Source: Tigriopus japonicus
Taxonomy: Eukaryota; Arthropoda; Copepoda; Harpacticoida; Harpacticidae
Assembly: GCA_010645155.1 (NCBI GenBank)
Contig: CM021312.1
Span: forward strand, 5,545,338 to 5,609,337
DNA length: 64,000 bases
Direction: 5' to 3'
Below are positions 13,801 to 28,902 of this stretch, one piece after another. Every line of letters begins with the position of its first letter. Within the stretch, counting starts at the first letter, position 1. The translations under genes and the position numbers were made by a program. The notes beneath the pieces are model-generated. The model saw only the letters and a program-made list of their open reading frames with translations, was not told where the DNA came from and ran no database searches.

Positions 13801-15434
13801 TTTTCTGGCATGTTTTTATTTGAAAGTGACTCATGTCTTGACTGCTTAATAAGAAATAGTGTCACAACGACTATTTGTGCATTAGAAACTGCTTCCAAAT
13901 TCCCTCGTGCCTTTACTTCCCGTAGATGATTGTGACAACTCCTAGAACGAGCAGGCAGAAAATTGAAATCTCTGATGATTATCAAGAATGAATTGCTCCG
14001 GATGAGTCTGGCGATAGGAGGACAGAGTGCGATCCATGGCCAATGTCTAGTATCAAAAGCTCTCAATTATCAAAGTGTTGCCTTCCACATACTTTTTGCA
14101 AGCTTTTCAAGAAGAGGTTTGGGTGATAACACATTTTCCAGTTGCTGCTTCATAGATCAGGAACAATATTTTTCGGTCGCGCAACCTCTCGCCTAAAGAT
14201 CGTGAGATTTCAAGTCGCGTTGTATAAAGTGCTCTATTCCACACCACTGCAAAGAAGAGCCACAGGAAGATGATGATGATAAAAATCCATTACAAACGCG
14301 AGCATGGCGACTCGTCTTGAACAAATCCAGGCGACATGGGGATATCACTGAGAATGATGAATGAAGCCTGACACAAAGTTCTGTTGGTTGGATGATCAGT
14401 CGGTCGATCTGATAAAGCACCACGTACACATGAGCCGAGTTGGACGAAGGAAATCTATCTTAATGGTTAGAAATGATATCATTTCCATGCGACTACGTAT
14501 ACGCAAAAGTCGATCAATAAAGCAAGGTACAACCGTAGCTTCGTATCAATAAGATAGCATTGGACTACGTAACTTCACATTGGTTACTAATTAGGTACGT
14601 TTACTTCTTGCTGTCCTAGTTACCAGGTTCTCCTCCCATTTTGTAAAGCTTCTTTCACGTCTAAAGAATTATGTGTCCTTGGTACTCGAGTATGCTCAAT
14701 AATTGCACAAAAATGAATAGTCCACTAGCGCTCCAAGGACTTCATTAGCCGTCCTTCCTGCCACGTGTCGAGCTACAAAACATAAACTGGTGCAATTTAA
14801 AATAGATCTGATTATACCAACACTCTGCCTCGTTGTTGTCCTCACGTCTTGTTGTGCTTCGCCAACCATCTGTAATGTGGTTGAAACCCATGTCCCGTGA
14901 TCTCACATCATGGCCTTGGGCCAGGATATCCAGTACAGTGGCTACGTGAATTTTTAACCATTTCATTCGCTCCCATATGCCTTGCACATACATCCCTGGG
15001 TTCCCCTTCGAGACCGTTTTCCCAATACATGGCAAATCACACGTTGCATTGGGGTGACTGCCTCTCAATAGCAAGGTATAAAAAGCAATCAGGCTAAAGC
15101 CTTTTCACAAAATCCCCCGAATGTGTCTCCGAGTCGGAAGAATGAAATGAATTGTGAACCATGTTTCCAATGGGCCGAGGGAGTTCGGTAAAGGATGTTG
15201 GGTAGTATCCCACCTCTCATGACTTAGAGGTCGGTTGGAAGAGATCAATGTCATGGAGTTAAACGGAGAGATATTCTGTGGAAGGTTTGGATAAGTGAGC
15301 TCTTGGAACAGTTGATCAAATCTCGTCATGTGTTATTTTGGAATAGTGAAGTCGGGAAAATATTTTGGGGTTCTCTTCTATATAGATCTCTGTATGGATT
15401 GACTGAGAAGAGGGATCTCTATGGATGGATGAGC

Positions 15435-15449
15435 GAGAGAGAGAGAGAG
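15435..15449. repeat. (GA)n microsatellite
   Basis: About seven GA units, preceded by GGATGGAT. Confidence 0.85.
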
Positions 15450-15982
15450 CGTTCAAGCACCATTTTGCCGTTCGAAAGTGCCTTTCATTCAGCAAAATCC
15501 ATGATGCATAAGGGATTTATTGCTATGGGAAATGTGAACCAACTCCAATAAGATTTCCATCACAAATGGGAATATCCTCCAATCCCCATTTTTCAGAACC
15601 ATCCAGCCAGCCAATTCATTCACCTGAACACCCCTCGTTGCCCTCACATGGTATGAGCTAAGGTCTCGTTTTCGTTTTAAGTGTGCTTGAAATGTCAACT
15701 AGGTCGACAAATTTTACGAAAGAAACTAATCCAATTACACATAACAAAGCAAGGGGGTCACACCTAAGCTTCTCCAAAAATAACTGTTTGTGGGCTTTTG
15801 AACGAACCTTTCAATTATGTACCCGATTTTCCCCAACCTCGGTGGGAAGTTTCAAAAAACTAACATCCCTTTTATTTTTGAAGCATAAAAATGTCGCACT
15901 CCTTTAGTGACGAATCCACATTAAGGGTACACTAGGAGGGCAGTTGAAAGGTTATCCAGGGTCTACTAATTTAACAAACACG

Positions 15983-16016
15983 GAGAGAGAGAGACCCTTC
16001 CTTCTTCTTCTTCTTC
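15983..16016. repeat. GA tract followed by CTT repeat
   Basis: A GAGAGA run at 15983-15993 is followed by (CTT)n at 15998-16016. It is a simple sequence repeat, possibly a GAGA-factor type site. Confidence 0.8.
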
Positions 16017-17328
16017 GCCCTCGAGCTTCACATTCCAGACTCTCCATATCTCTCCCTCCTTTCGTTCTCCCAATTTGTTATCTCTGAAGCTTTTAGACGA
16101 GCTAGTGCCTCCATCCAAACTCGCACTGTAGTAAGCACAGTACAGAGCCACAATGCCATACAATACCACTGGTTGTGAGTCCGAACTTGCCATTGTTAAT
16201 TCCAATTGAGGCTCCATTTTTCTCACGTTGCCTCCAAAGACACCCGAAGAAGATCCCAGTCCATTTCTATCCTTGGGGTCATTCATTTTCGTTGTTCTGT
16301 CTGCCCATCAATGAGACTCGGTCATTTTCCATCTCCTCTCGGGCATCCTCGATGACCCGACATAAAAGCGACCGTGTAAAAAAATATCGCTTCTTCCCCC
16401 AAGATGCAATTGCCATGAGAGTCTTTTGCTGCCAGCAGAGCTCTGAAGAATGGTATGAAGGGAACCAATTGATTGGAAATTGCTCTAACCTAGTACGGAG
16501 AGATTGAAGAATTGACGAGTACGATTGGCCAGGGCTTCAAGTCAAGGAAGACGGTAGAGTGGGCTCTGTAATTAAGGTTGGATTTTCTCAACTCTTGATA
16601 CCGAGGATGGGTCTTTTTGCCGACCAATGCGTCGTCGTTCTCCTTGAGAGTTTCGTGGTTGGTATGAATCTTTTTACCCTCAAGGTTTCATAGTTTTTGC
16701 TCTTAAACCAGGCCTGCCATGCAATGTCACTTCCAATCATGCCCAAAATGGAGACAGACACCCACGTAAGCAGTTTGCGTTCTTGGAGTCGGCCAAAAAA
16801 CGCACGAGGAATGCAAATTCACAGACCCAGAAACAAGATGCCACTCAAAGTTCCAAATTCAGCATACTTGCCTACAAACATTTCCTTCGAGACACGGGTT
16901 TTCACACTTGTAATTAGTCCTTCCATAAAAGTCATTCTTAAAGTAACTCACAGAAAGTCCATCGAAGTCAACTTAGCTATTTTCATTAATAATTTCTGCC
17001 TCAAATTGGAAGTGACTCGTTCTTCTCCATTCGCCTCCACGATATGTCGGTTATTGGTTATTGAATGATGGATTTGAGGGATTTAAAGATAACCAATCGA
17101 AAAAGTGGCCTCAAACTCGAGAACAACCGCTCGAAATCCGCTTTCATCATTAACGAACCGACTCACGTACGTACCACTACTAATGGCCAATGTCAACCCT
17201 TCATAAAAATTCATTCACCTGACCCTCGGAACCATTCTTCGAAGACACTTCTCTTGGTAATAATAGTCATTGTCATTGGGATTGGTGGCCTGAATCAGGT
17301 TTGGTCGCTTTGTCGTCATGCTTGAGAA

Positions 17329-17362
17329 CCATCCATCCATCCAACCAACCAACCAACCATCC
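17329..17362. repeat. Compound (CCAT)n(CCAA)n microsatellite
   Basis: About three CCAT units run directly into about four CCAA units and end in CCATCC. Confidence 0.9.
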
Positions 17363-20300
17363 TGGTTGGAGCGGGCCAAAAGATGGAGGCGATCAGATCA
17401 AGAGATAGCGACAACTCGACAATATTAATAATCCCCAAGATGTGGATCTCGGGCTCATTCATTGACCACACACGTTCAGAAGTGGTGGGGCCGAATTCCT
17501 GATCTCACCAAATACCTCTCTATTCCATCTCGGAATTCTTGGGCGTGCTTTCGAGAAGCCCGGGAGCATCTCAATCTGGATGAAGGGATAGCTAGGCTAA
17601 CTTCGGTCATAATAGTGTCGGTGGAATACTTAGCGCATCTCTTTGATTCCATTCGAAGCTCATTTCTAAGCTCGTTCAACACCTCTTCGAGTCATTGTGA
17701 CGCGAACAAAGTACAAACACCTACCTATCTACCTCCCATTACTGTTCTAGCTTTGGGTCTTTATTACTCAGATGACAGCTTGAGGACGATATTTATGTGG
17801 ATCTGAATTGCTTTTTATCTCAGAGGGAGATGAGTTGTGACGGTGACTACAAGAGATTTAATCCGAGCCACAAGTCGAGCTTGAAGTTTGCGGCTCCATC
17901 TTGTGAGCACAAATCGTGGAGCTCGGTTTCTGAGCGAATTTCGCGAGTCAACTCGCCCAAGTAGAGATGACGACGGCGCAGAGTCCAATTTATGGCAAAT
18001 ATAAAATGCACGGCAGGCGATTTAGCAGGAATAACAGGCGAACATGGGCCGCATTTCATATTCCGAGCTCATGCTAAATGCTTCCCAACATGTGATGTTC
18101 GATGCAAAGCTCTTTATTTTCTGGTGCTCGCTGGTGCTTGCCCCCGAATGTCAGAGAGTGCAGACACATCTCTTGTATCTTGGAATTTAAATGGTCACAC
18201 AAGGTGCTTACAACAATGGGGCTTGAACACATATCATATCATCCGAAACCGCCTCTTAGCCAATCCATATTTCACCCGGCTAGTTAGTTGTTGGGGAAGA
18301 AGCCCTCACTCGAAATAGTGGGTCTCACCATTTGGGCGCAATATAAGATCAGGAGACTTGATCCTCCCTCGGCACCCAAAAACCACACAACCATGTTGTT
18401 CATACCATCATCGAATGGGGCTATTGTCGCATTAGCATACCTCACCCGCTGGTCATAAACAACAGCCGGGTCATCATCATTGTATGTAGTGAACTTTTGG
18501 TGGTGCCTGAAGTTCAGGCTGCACTCCAGTGGTGCAAGGGTCTGCAAACATTCCTGGGCTCAAGATTTCAATAGGGGTATTTAACATAGATGTGAATCAT
18601 AATGAATTCCAGACATTCAAGTCTACGTTTTCTTGCAACCGATCCGAACTGGGAATTATGTGGCCCATTTGAATATTTTCGTTGGTAGAAATCACTTTGA
18701 GAACATCTCCTTCAGGAAAAGATGTTCTTTAATGTTAATGAAACAATTTCGGAAAGGTAAAATTTTGAATGTGATGATGTATAATTTAGCATAAATGATT
18801 GTTAGGTGAAGGCATCGCAAATTTATTGAAAGTCAAAATCAAAACATTTAAACAAGTTTTTTAATTGGTTCTTGGAACCGATACCAGACAATGTACTTCG
18901 AAGAAAATTGGAGCCACGTCAGTAAAAATAAATTTTAGGAGTAACACAACGCTGATTGACTCAAGCCAATGGTGATAATTCAAGAATGCTGTTAGATGAC
19001 ATTCTTTTTTCAAATAATGAAAGGGGCCCCCAAAAATATTTGCAACCACCGAATAATGAAACAATCAACTACTGTGAGACTTCATTTTTGAAACAATTAA
19101 TTTGACAATTGAAACCATCAATTAATGAGCGGACTCTTCTGTACTAAATAAGATTGAATTGAAAACGCTATCGTACGTAAATGGCCAGAGGAGACAATAT
19201 CTCATTCGTTTCTGGGGATGTTTTACATTCTTCTCCGTCTGACGACATCAATTATGGCCAAAAGTTTCATCGCCTCGATGTGCTACAGATAACTACATTG
19301 TTTTCAGTCAAGAACATTGAACCACCTTTTCTTCTTCTCAACCAGACTTTTGGATGATTTCTCGACTCCCAATCTCTTTAGTCGAATACATCACTTCGAA
19401 ACAATAAGTTGGAGCCAAAAGTCTGGTGGGGAGAAATTCAGAGCCTCTTTAAAACGGCAAAGAATGCCTTTAAGATGGAAATCTCTGCAAAACTGCAGAA
19501 AAAGACCCTGAGTTCATGGGGAGTGTTTAGGGAAACAATTTATGGCCTCAGATCTCCATTTGAGTCTGTGGCCGAGACAACCAAATCACTAACCATCCTA
19601 TAGACTTGAATACCATGGAAAACAGAGGAAAACGACTAATATTGTTTGGTGCTCGTTGCCACCCTCTCATTTGGCGGGAAAATATCGATTTTACTCGGTG
19701 GGCAGGGGTCAAAAATTGCTCGTCAATCACAGAAATAGAGAAGAGAAACATAGAAGCTACCCGGTCTATCAACAACAAAATTGTTATCCCTCTCACACAG
19801 ATTGAACAGCCGGGGATTTGTAATTTTCATGGAAAAAAGCAATTTGTCTCTTCATTTGAAAAACAAAAGTCTGAAAAGCTGCGAGAAGGGCAGCAGCATT
19901 GAATCAAACACAAACAATTCCTCGCGTGATCCCGGCCAAAACGAACGTACGAGGGTTATTTCAGCACATAGACTGCCAATTTGATTGAAGCGTAGCATCG
20001 CATGTTGTCAAACATTTCTCGTATTTCTGAGGAGGCCCTTGGTTGGTTGGCAATTCCCTTACAGTAGCTACTAGCTTGTCTAGTCGAATCCAGCTTCGAC
20101 CATCGATTTAAAAAAAGGCACTGAAATGAGACTCTAAAACGGACAAGTGCCCCAAGCTTTCAGCACGGTTTGCATGATTTTGAAGCCAAAATTAAGATAT
20201 GATTAAGACGGATAATTACAGCTGAATCTGCACCGACTACCGGCAATTAAAATGAAACCACCGAAATGCAAACCAGGATCACGAATAGGCACCCCCAACA

Positions 20301-23300
20301 CACACAATCATCGCTAAAAGAGAATTGCAAGAGGGAGGGAGACTCACATACACATGTTTTTTTTGACATGCAAACTCTTTTTGCACACTTTTGCTGACGG
20401 AACAACTAGTCGAAATAATTACCCGAGTGTTAAAATAGCATGCTTTTTTTGCAATGAACGACGTGAATCAGTCATCAGCATTCCACACATGGAGTCTGTG
20501 GAGTGTTAAAACACAATTCTACTCGTCAATCGCTCAAAGACTTCGTTTGAGGAAGTTTTGACCTTGGAGGTCTGGACGGAGTCGTTTCAAAACAGATCCA
20601 AGAACATAAAATGATAATTTAATGGCTTAGTCTTTCGGGGGTCGAGCCCATAAAAACGCTCAATTGTACGAAAAAAAGTGAATCCGTAAATGGTAAAATG
20701 CCATATGGGAGACGAGCCTAACCCTTTCAATCAGTGCCTCCGATACTCAAGTGGGGAAGTATTTCAGACATTAATCCTCAATGGGTTCCTTCTGGGTTGT
20801 CTGAAAAGTTATTGAAATAATCTGTGAGTCCAACCTCAAAATATTGGACAACATCTTCATCAGAGGACCTTTGTTTTACTTTTCTTTGACGGCGCTGATC
20901 GTAATCTAAAACTTGCATCCCGTTATTGTGAGAGGTTGCGCGAGTTTGATTTCGTCCGTCGTGCGTGCAGCGTGTCTTTCGAATGTTGATGTCGGTGACG
21001 GTGTTTTGTGCGTCTTTTAGTGGACGGGAGAGGAGGAAGGAAGTCCTGACCGTGTTAAGAAACCATTCTTTGTTCCTCATTTTCACAGACAGGCTTGGAA
21101 AATCAGTTCTAAGTAGGCCTATAAATTCAGACAAGAAAACTGTCTCAGTTTAATGGATACTTCATGAAAAGCATTCCAGGTATCCAGTGTCCATTTCGGA
21201 CCCGGGTTCTCAAAGTATGTTAACGAAAAGCCAATTGAAATCCAGGTGTGTCAGAATCACAAATCATTCTCCGGAGCATTTTCTGCTCCAAAATTAGTTG
21301 TAACCATGCAAGGCTGGTAAAGCACGGATTCACGATCATCAGGCCAACCATTCAGCCAAACTGTATGGAACATGGCCATTTCAGTCACAACTGCCCCTAC
21401 CATCTCTACCACCCCACAGGAGCAGTAAAGCTCCTACATACAAAACACTGAGTGGTCGAACTGTCCAACCCTCATTAAGAAATGTGCCCCTTATCCCTCT
21501 TCGCCATCGTGTCCGAAGAAGTCTTCTCTCCATTGGCCATCCGTTCGTTCACGCGAACTCGTTCCATACCGTGACAACGAGAACCTTTTGTTTTCCCCTC
21601 CAAGCAAGTTGACCTCAGATCGCAGAAGTTATTCGGTTCACAATCACGCCACGTTCTTTCGATTCAACCAGTCTCTTTCCATCTCTCCTTCAACCAGAGC
21701 AACTAGGGATACGGATAGGTACACTTGAGCAAATACGTGGTTGGTAACAAATCAAGCTTCCGAAAATGGTGTTTGGTCACATCGCCCGAATGCAAACACG
21801 GTTTGATATCCCACTTCCGCTCTCTCTTAATCAATTCCAAAGAATGAGAGGATCAGGGGGCCGATAGTTGGACTCAAACGCATGCACCGCATCGGACTAA
21901 TATTTCGTCCATGAACACACTCACTACTGACTCATACGTAAATGTTCGGTCGGACAGTGTTTAGGGTGGAAAGCCATAAAGTCATGGCCATGGTGGCTAA
22001 CACGAGGATCTACTACTATGTAGGTACTACGCAGATTGCCGAGGTTGGTCGACCAAAACAAATGATAGAGAGAGAGGATATCCCGATGGGATACAGGATT
22101 TTTAAATCCACCCATGGACTTTCTGGGCTCATTATTAATAATGGTCGGATTTGGAACGTTGTCGAACTTTGTTATCAGAGCCGCAGCGATCGTTTTGGTT
22201 TTCACTTACGTCTTTGATTGCTACTTGTAATCACGGAGTTGGTTGAACTAGTAGCTTTTTTTGAGTGCCACCAAAGGTTGAAGGTTGCTGATATTGATTC
22301 AGCGAGAACGAGAGACATCATTAAGTCATCGTCCACCATTGACACCACAATAGGTAATGATGTTTCGTGACGAACAAAAAGTTGGACGTGATTAATGGGA
22401 AAAATTTCTCTCAAAAGTGATTTTTTGTCATGAAAGGAGGTCATGCAAACTTATCAGATGAAAGAGACCAACCCCAATATGAAAAACAAGCACCGGAGGA
22501 ACAAGACCAGATCATTTCTTCTTGTCTTTCCAAAAACGTAAACGCCTTCATTAGCACACTTTATTAGAAACTACAAACGGGATGAGACGAAGAATTAAAG
22601 TTATGAGACTCTCATCTTCAAAAATGCTAATTATTATGTTTCAGTTTCTCGGATTTGAACCTCCCTCCGGTTTCTTGCCATTTTATTGCCTGTTTGTCTG
22701 ATTAACTTGATAGTTCAAAACATTTCTTAGACTGGTGTTGGCCTTTGACATCAGATATACAGACTACTTAGCTTCCGTTAAAAACAACTTGATGAAATAC
22801 AAAACACCGACCCCGATTTAAGCTAAGAAGTCCAAGTTGTTTGTGAGAAACTGGCGCGAACGGTACACCAAAGCCAGACGACCCGCCTCATCCTTTTGAC
22901 AGTGAGAATTAACCATTCATAATAATAATTGGGATGTTTTTGACCAAAACTTGCGGGAAAAAGATTGGCCACTTTTCCTCTGAAATGGCACGAAGAAGAA
23001 GGGTGTTCACTCGGTTGTTCGCTTGAGTGACTGCTGCATCAAGTCGGTCGGAATCGGCCCGAGTTTGAAGTCATATAATAATGAAGCGAGCTCGGCTTTA
23101 CCAGGAATCATATCACAAAATGCAAGTTGGAGTGATAGGCAATTCAATGCATGCTTTTAAGTTGAGTGCCTCAGTCCGTCCGTGCTTTAAATGCCGTCCG
23201 GCCAAACGGGAGAGAACGAGATGGAGAGACAGAGCAATAGTAGTAATGTGAGCGAGTGAGATGGTTCCAAATTGAGAAAATGCATCCAGTTGCATGCAAT

Positions 23301-26300
23301 TTTACGACACTTTGGGGGATATATTCGCCTAAAAGCCATATGCTCTGGCGGGGATTGGTCAAGTTTTGGAGCATGTTTTTGGGCCACGCGAGATGTGTAA
23401 AGTGTACGTATAACCACTATCACTGGCGACGACGCATGTAAATCCGTCTTAAGGGCAGGACCGCGATTCTTGCGGCAACGATAGAATTCAATTCATCTCT
23501 CGGGGGTCACTCGTCCATGAGTGCATTCGCAACTTAAAAGGGCAGCAATTCAAGGCGGAGTCGTCCGACCCTTCAATGAAAAGCTTAGACCCATAAATGA
23601 GCCCCACCGAACCCTACCCTAGAGTGCGGGAACTTTATGAGAATTTAATTCCATAGCTCAACGTGTGTGTATCTGCTAGCCCCTCTGAACTATTCATGTC
23701 TCAAGACGAGGGCCAAGACGTGAAGCCTGTCTCAACATTAAACAAGGACATTGACCATCCTCAATAGGGTTGCTGGAGGGTTAAAGACCTGGGAGATTCC
23801 ACAGATTGAATAAAAGCATTCCCCCGTGCCTCCATTCGAGACGAAAGGTAATGAGAGGAAATCTGAAGATCGTTGAAGAATCATGCCCTTTAGGCTGATG
23901 AGATCGCCTTAATGTCGAGACCACGAAAATTTGAAATCTGTTTTCTTTCCCAGAACCTGTTGAATCATCTCTCCGCGAGCCTCTTTAATTGATAACTCCG
24001 AGGTGTCGGTCGGCATAAACATTACCTTTTTGACCTGATCACGGTCATCCGAGAATTCACGTTTTCCAAGTTGAAGCTCTTCGATTCATAAATCCGTCAA
24101 ATACAAGAGAATTAGTTAGTCAGAAGCAGTAGAAGTTGTGGTAGTGGTAAGTTATCAATACACGAGACGACAAGAGGAGATCGGGTGCAGAGATGGCCTG
24201 ATGCCCCACAGCTTCTTGCATATCCAATCCAGTAGTGCTCGGCCTACCCCCAACTCACGCAGTCTGAGCAACCCATGAGGGCATTATGAGAAGAAGAACT
24301 GTTTTCAAATTATTCTCAGATTTATTGCAGACTAGTTTTAGTCTCTCTCTCGGAAAAAATGTGGCACCCCAGTGTGAGCCAGAACTTGAGCCATTTACCA
24401 CTACGACCACCACCAAAACGAGGTGCATGTCTTGGACATGCAGTACATGTACTTTTCGACCAAGCGTGTAAGGTATACGACTTTGTAAATATTAGAGACC
24501 CTTTTCTATTTTGGATATTCGATAGACGCATATGGGAGCCCTAAAGGGGCAAAACCTGATTCTTGGGACTAAAAACTGGGAACAACTTGATCAATTTTAA
24601 TCCAGGTGGCACCTGAATCAAAACAATCCGTCCGGGACAAAAAGTGATTTATGATGTATTCCCTCTTTTTGCACGCAAGCTAATGAAATATGACGGAACA
24701 GCTTGCTTATAACACCAAGACGAATAGAGAGGCGTTAATCTTCTCAGTTTGACTTTGGTACTTCCGTCGATATTTGATATGGATTTTCCCGGTCGGTTTC
24801 GTGCTGTACTTTTGGCAAACTCAACAAATGATGCATCAGAAACTTAAGGACCCTCCTATGAAACGATTTCTTTGCAAGTGATAATGATCTTATTGTTGAC
24901 AGTATATGTATTATTTCTACTTTCCTCCCTTCAAGCCAGACGTCGCCATGAAAACCCTTGACTTGAGGGGAGGGCGAGAATGAAAAACCTCGGAGAAGAA
25001 ATTAGTCCACTACTGAGATTTTGATTACATCTCTCTCCTCTCTTTAATGGAGGATTTAGGGCGAGGTTGCAGGGTGCGAAGTGTCGGACGAGTTTTTTGT
25101 AGCAATTAAAGCGGAGAGGGATTGAATGCTAAGAAAGAGATCATTTATTTGAGTTTCAAACTCTGTCTCTCGCCCCATCTTGCCCGTCCAATGATGGTTC
25201 AACCAACTGCTTCTTATCGAGGTAGAATAAGAACATTTTCATTGGCTCCTCCAAATGATCTCATGTACAAACTACAAAGGAATTTGTGAAAGTCATTTGG
25301 AAATACTACTAGTTTTCAACCAGAGCTCATGAAGTGCAAGAAATATATTGATAACTACGTAGTTCAACTTCGGTCATCTGGAGGAGTTGTATATCGCTTC
25401 CTTCGCCAAGATGGACGACTCTTCCGAATGGCGTTGAAACCCTCAAACCTATCCATCACAAAGTATTGCATGAACAGGTTGCCATCAACGGATATATTGT
25501 CACTCTGCACCGACACGAAATATCACACCGATTTCAAGCCTTTTTTTCTTTCCCGAAGAGCTGTTGGTTGATTCATTTGTGTGGTCGTCTGTTGCAATAT
25601 TGCCACCCATCTCGCCATTGTTGGACATTCCAAAGCAGGACTTGTCGATTCTTGAGAGGGGAAACATTTCCCAGTTCTCTCCTCCTTTAACCAGACGAAA
25701 GATTTATTGCGAATATTCCAAATGGCCGCATTTCTCGACCAGTTTATGGCTGTTAAACCAACAAGGAAGGCATTACAAAACATTAAATTTAGCTACGGAC
25801 TGGAGTGAGTGTGACCATCGATAGCAATCGCAATCACTTAGTCCCGCTAATGTCAATAAACCTCACATGGTTTTAAAAGAGACATCCCATGCCAAAGGCA
25901 CTCAGACTACATTTTAGAGGCTTTGTGCCCCATCAAACTTCATCCAGAAGCTTTTTTCTTCAGTCCAAAATAAATCTGACGAGTCTGAGATCGTCACCCT
26001 GAGTAAGGTCAGTGAATGCATTACATTGATTGGGGAGGGGTGTCTGAGATGAGATGAGATTTGCGGCCCCAAAACCCTTGAAGGAGGACCAAGACAGTGC
26101 AGGTAATCAATATGGGTCATTTGAGACAGTTTAAGAGCATGTTTTAGGGCTCTAAAACGGATGGTTTGATAGAAAAATTCGGCACCACCGATTTCTATCT
26201 TCTGCATCCCTTGTTCATGATCGGTGTGAAAGAAGCTAAACTTTGGAATTATGCTTTCCTTGAGAATACATATAGAGCGATCCAGTGGTTTGAAACGAGC

Positions 26301-28881
26301 TTCCGAGAAAGTGGTTGAACGTAGAGACAGGAGATTTGAGGTTGATTTCAATTGGGGGGAATTCATTCTTTTTGTCATTGAAGAACTAATTAGTATTCAG
26401 AGCAGGGTGGAAAAGAGTTTCAAGGAGTGAAAAAACTCATTTACAACAGATCAAGTACAAAATCCGTGAGGGAGGCGACGCCAAACCAAGCCAAGCCAGC
26501 ACCATGCCAAACTAGCCATAATACGTTTCCCACCATTAAAAAGCCATTCAATGAATTGAATATTGTAATATGCTCGCTATTAGAGCAATCTCCACAGAGG
26601 CTAATCCCTCCTCCCCAGTTTACTTTTTCTTTCAATTCCCACCTTATTTTGGTTGAGCTAATATTTGCATACTTGTGATCTGCTCGAGGAATCAACTACA
26701 CAGTTAGAGTTGGCAAAAAATGTGATGGCGGGAATAAGGACCGAGAAAGAGAAGCAAAACTAACATAAAAAATAAGCGTGATTGTGTGGCATTTCTAACG
26801 TAGGGTTGGCTGTTACATATCCACGAACATAGGAGTGGTCACGAGAATGATCATCCGTTGCTAAAGCAGTAATAATGGTGGCGGTATCAATTTCATTTCC
26901 TCTTATTATGCCTAGTTACCTACCTCCAGCTCCACCTTCACCTTGGTTGGAACGTAGTACGACCAGTAGGCTCCTATGAAGTTCTACAGTAGCTTGGCTT
27001 TTCGTCTATGGTTCGTCGACGGCCTGTTTAATGAGTCAGAGAGGAAGTTTAGGTTGTTGCCCTTTAGATTCATGAAGATGGACTCTTTGGCCTCAGCCCT
27101 GACAACTGTTAGCAAAGAGGCATGATGATTATAATCAGAAGGATGGCGGCAACTACGATCGACAATCCCCTCATTCCATCCGACTAGCCGTTTTTTTTTC
27201 AACGTGGATGTCTACTCATTCCCCTCAAATTCTCAAGGAACTCTCCCTTGGTCGTCTCATCTGGAAATGTTTCTGTGATGCCATGGGGTTTATTTCCAAC
27301 CTGAAGCGTGGAAACTCTTTTTAAGGCCTTTCTCGAGCTCAACATGGATCCCTGTCTCACTTAAGTTTGGTGCTCTTCTCTTAAATGGCGGCAAGCCGTT
27401 ATTCCATCTAACTTTGACGCTGTGTGGCGTTGTGGAGGGCTTCTTTGGCATCCGTTGACCCGTCTTTGAAGGCAAGTTATGAGTTCTGCAATAAAGTTTT
27501 GCCTTTGCAAAAGAGAATTGCATCCATTTGGAAGGCAATTAAGGTTTAGGGCTCACTTGATACAGATTTCACTAGGGGAAGTTGACTTTTTTTCGACACA
27601 CAGGCGCAGTCGACGTGGATGATGGCCCCCAGAAGAGGCCGCAAAATTGGGTAATTTTGTGGAGCACTCACAAGTAAATAGACAAGGTACCTTGGAGTTC
27701 GCCCCTGTTTGTACCCTCGGTTTAAATGAGGATGCTGTGTATTGAGCTACAACAAACTGATTATCATTATTATGTTTCAGGCCATCACAATTATGTCATA
27801 TTTGAAAAAGGTGCAAAGATCACCAAATCACCCTCTCAGAGACAATTTTCTAGTTAAAGCAAGTAGGAATAGCCAAACGAGAGCACCACGTCAATTTGTC
27901 TCGACTCCAGACTGAATAGATCGAGCGACCCACACCATATTCCCAGACAATGGGCTCAATTTCATTACAAACCAATTACAAGAATTGGTTCTACTTGTCT
28001 CAGCTCGAAAAACCATTGGTCATTGAGAAAAAGCCTCCTCAATGAGCATGCAAGAACAAAATCATGTGGTCTGAGTAGAGAGAGAGCGAGGGGGGCTCTA
28101 AGTTACCACCATGTAGTAGATGGATCTATCCATCGCGGGTCCAGAATGGAGCCGTAACTATAATTGAGAAGACTCTTGTCTTGGAATTGAAAATGACCAG
28201 AGCACAATGACGAGAAAAAAAAGATGATTGGAAATGGTGTGCCTGAACATGTGATTTGGTCATGCTTGACTTGCTCATGTTTACATATTTGGTGGGTTTA
28301 AATGGGAAGCAAAAGAACGTGAGCGCATTCAGAGCTGCTATCAACGAGTTCCCACGAAGAAATGACGTATAGTAATTAGTCGCGACGGGGAAATTGACTC
28401 TCATTTAATGTTTGGGATGATGCATATTCCTAGTTGGCCACTTCAGCTACTTCAACCACTTCAATTGCTGAGGCTGACGAGAAAAATTACTTTGCCAACA
28501 TCATCGTCATGGGTGGCGGGCGTCATTTATTACCACTCTATCAAGCCACACACTACCAAAAGATCCACAGATCTCGGGCCAATAGATACACCCAATCAAC
28601 AAACAATCATTTCACATATTGTCTCAGATTTGCTTGAAGCATCTAAAGTTTGTATTACCCAAGAAACCTTCCCGTGTTATCCTAAAGTGAATGCAATTGA
28701 AGGCCACACTCTCCAGGGATCTACTAGTGTGCCAATATCTGTGATATTGATTGCAGATCCGATATTAACAAAAGCCGCCAACAAACAAGCCTTCAAATTG
28801 GCTCATACTATCTGCCATATCTAAACAGGCCTGGTTGGTTAGTTGGCCTGTCGGTAGGTCGGTCATATGGTTTGGATAGAG

Positions 28882-28902
28882 TGGTTGTTGTTGTTGTTGG
28901 TT
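28882..28902. repeat. (GTT)n microsatellite
   Basis: A short GTTGTT tract followed by GGTTGG. Confidence 0.8.

Larger units (their letters stand above)
6424..15980. other. Intergenic DNA, no gene recognised
   Basis: No coding frame shows a known domain. It contains GA tracts at 7819-7833 and 15435-15449 and a short GAT run at about 14269-14280. No tRNA, rRNA or transposon protein is apparent. Confidence 0.55.

Noticed and set aside
20778..21134. 118-residue - strand frame with a charged C-terminus
   Set aside because: No recognised domain, no - strand AATAAA downstream, and a length expected by chance.
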